From positions 1 to 8,428 of the forward strand of contig CACXYG010000070.1 of NCBI GenBank assembly GCA_902771745.1: a stretch of 8,428 bases of DNA. Direction: 5' to 3'. Positions 8,024 through 8,428 of the stretch are shown here, piece by piece. A program made the translations under genes and the position numbers. This stretch comes from an uncultured Erysipelotrichaceae bacterium. Its GTDB lineage: Bacteria; Bacillota_I; Bacilli_A; RFN20; CAG-288. A model generated the notes under the pieces. The model ran no database searches. It saw nothing but the letters and a program-made list of their open reading frames with translations, and had not been told where the DNA came from. The stretch's first letter is position 1; every line of letters starts with the position of its first letter.

Positions 8024-8052
8024 ATTATATGCTTTCTTTCTCAACTTTAAAA
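8024..8052 (-). promoter_or_regulatory. Probable galKT promoter: consensus -10, weak -35
   Basis: On the minus strand TATAAT (8029-8024) is a perfect -10 box. At a 17-base spacing the -35 position (8052-8047) reads TTTTAA, a poor match to TTGACA. The predicted start is near 8017, giving a leader of about 28 bases before galK. A strong -10 with a weak -35 is typical of promoters that need an activator, and TGTCAA repeats lie immediately upstream. Confidence 0.55.
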
Positions 8053-8054
8053 TC

Positions 8055-8105
8055 TCTTGACATAAGTAATTCGAATTTTGACAAAAATTGTTCCAATTTG
8101 ACAAG
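8055..8105 (-). promoter_or_regulatory. Three phased TGTCAA direct repeats upstream of galK (candidate activator sites)
   Basis: On the minus strand TGTCAA occurs at 8103-8098, 8083-8078 and 8062-8057, at steps of 20 and 21 bases, or about two helical turns. Context is partly conserved: CTTGTCAAATT, TTTGTCAAAATT, TATGTCAAGAGATT. Against the predicted start near 8017 they lie around -42, -63 and -83. Direct repeats with two-turn spacing next to a weak -35 resemble AraC-family sites. The protein that would bind is not in the window. The first two repeats also flank AAATTG-TTC-CAATTT (8085-8099). Confidence 0.4.
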
Positions 8106-8196
8106 GAAAAATTTCATTCCGCGCACATTTAATAACAAAAGTATTAAGTTTCATATTAAATGCGAATAACTTATAGCAGAACAATGTAGGTGGCAT

Positions 8197-8224
8197 ACCT
8201 TCCTGTCTCATGAGACAGGAAGGT
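8197..8224. repeat. Perfect 28-base palindrome in the insertion-sequence leader
   Basis: Fourteen bases, ACCTTCCTGTCTCA, are followed directly by their exact complement, TGAGACAGGAAGGT. As RNA this would form a stem of about 12 pairs with a tiny TCATGA-centred loop. As DNA it is a perfect dyad that a dimeric protein could bind. Its last five bases also form the left arm of the next hairpin. Confidence 0.85.
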
Positions 8225-8252
8225 GGCAATTTGTGCCTGACCACCTTTTTTT
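8220..8252 (+). terminator. Terminator-like hairpin before the transposase gene
   Basis: AAGGTGG (8220-8226) pairs with CCACCTT (8241-8247) across a 14-base loop and runs into seven T (8246-8252), which fits a Rho-independent terminator reading rightward. Placed 48 bases before the transposase start, it would block read-through from outside. The left arm shares AAGGT with the preceding palindrome, so the two hairpins compete. Confidence 0.55.
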
Positions 8253-8299
8253 GGTATCCTTTTCTCAGCGGTCTTCCCTTCTTGAAAGGAGGACAGAGA

Positions 8300-8428
8300 A
8301 TGAAGGAAGAAAAGAAGGAAAGACAACCATTCCACCAAATAGGTCACAACCAACGGACAAGCATTCTGGCAATGCTTGAAATGGGATGCTCCGTACAGGA
8401 AATCGCCAAGAGACTTCATAGGCACCCA
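8300..8428 (+). CDS. IS30-family transposase, N-terminal 43 residues, cut by the window end
   Basis: The frame opens at ATG 8300 with an excellent AAAGGAGG (8285-8292) seven bases upstream, and runs open to the window edge (43 codons). After a basic, charged start the sequence HQIGHNQRTSILAMLEMG followed by CSVQEIAKRLHRHP matches the N-terminal helix-turn-helix of IS30-type transposases, where I recall patterns such as LTxxxRxxIexLLxxGxSxxeIAxxLgrhpSTISRE. This domain binds the element's ends. The catalytic DDE domain is outside the window, so the full length and activity cannot be judged. The gene points away from galK and has its own hairpin-containing leader. A different helix-turn-helix protein is possible but less likely. 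Confidence 0.75.
   Translation, partial: MKEEKKERQPFHQIGHNQRTSILAMLEMGCSVQEIAKRLHRHP

Larger units (their letters stand above)
8104..8299. other. Gene-free stretch: gal upstream region joining an insertion-sequence left end
   Basis: The bases between the galK regulatory repeats and the transposase start hold no convincing gene. The part up to about 8180 is AT-rich, with TTAATA/TATTAA inverted copies (8129-8147). The part from about 8186 changes to repeated GGTGGC units, the 28-base palindrome and a T run, and probably belongs to the insertion sequence. I could not place the left terminal inverted repeat, because the right end is outside the window. Confidence 0.4.

Noticed and set aside
8025..8025. 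Upstream ATG as the galK start
   Set aside because: It lies within the -10 box, lacks a good ribosome site and adds residues not seen in galactokinases.
8057..8103. Three TTGACA boxes on the plus strand as tandem -35 elements of a rightward promoter
   Set aside because: No TATAAT-like box lies 16-18 bases downstream of any of them. They are better read as TGTCAA repeats on the minus strand upstream of galK.
8171..8425. Minus-strand open frame opposite the transposase start
   Set aside because: It runs antisense through the palindrome, the T run and the transposase N-terminus without any start signal.
1..8428. CRISPR array, tRNA or rRNA genes
   Set aside because: No regularly spaced repeats with spacers and no tRNA or rRNA signatures were seen on either strand.

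Overview
The window looks like a chromosomal segment of a low-to-moderate GC Gram-positive bacterium (Bacillota). The grounds are class II GalT, the galK-galT gene order, the order spoIIIE/ftsK - ymfF-like - ymfH-like, and strong AGGAG-type ribosome binding sites. All visible stops of the chromosomal genes are TAA, and tryptophan is read from TGG, so the standard code fits. An uncultured Bacilli or Erysipelotrichia-like gut organism is a guess only; nothing here fixes the genus.

Layout, right to left on the minus strand. galK (about 7989-6823) and galT (6823-5324) form a two-gene Leloir galactose operon. It has a promoter region at about 8024-8103, a TAATG overlap between the genes and a clear intrinsic terminator at about 5272-5309. 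After a 194-base gap with a probable extended -10 promoter comes a second operon. It holds an FtsK/SpoIIIE DNA translocase (5129-2154), then two M16 peptidase-fold proteins: a YmfF-like gene that carries a frameshift (2154-1049) and a YmfH-like gene (1056 to beyond base 1). These three genes overlap by one and eight bases, so translation is probably coupled. At the right edge, on the plus strand and pointing away from galK, the first 43 codons of an IS30-type transposase begin at 8300. A leader with a perfect 28-base palindrome overlapping a terminator-like hairpin precedes it.

How they work together: GalK and GalT convert galactose to galactose-1-phosphate and exchange it with UDP-glucose. 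No galE, galM or transporter is in view. FtsK pumps chromosomal DNA at the division septum. The M16 pair sits next to ftsK/spoIIIE in many Bacillota and has been linked in Bacillus to EF-P modification. Here both members appear to lack a zinc site, and one reading frame is broken.

No wholly new multi-gene system is evident. The points most worth checking are the lost HxxEH site in the YmfH-like protein, the altered DNA-reading helix of the FtsK gamma domain, three helically phased TGTCAA repeats upstream of galK, and the palindrome/terminator leader of the insertion sequence.
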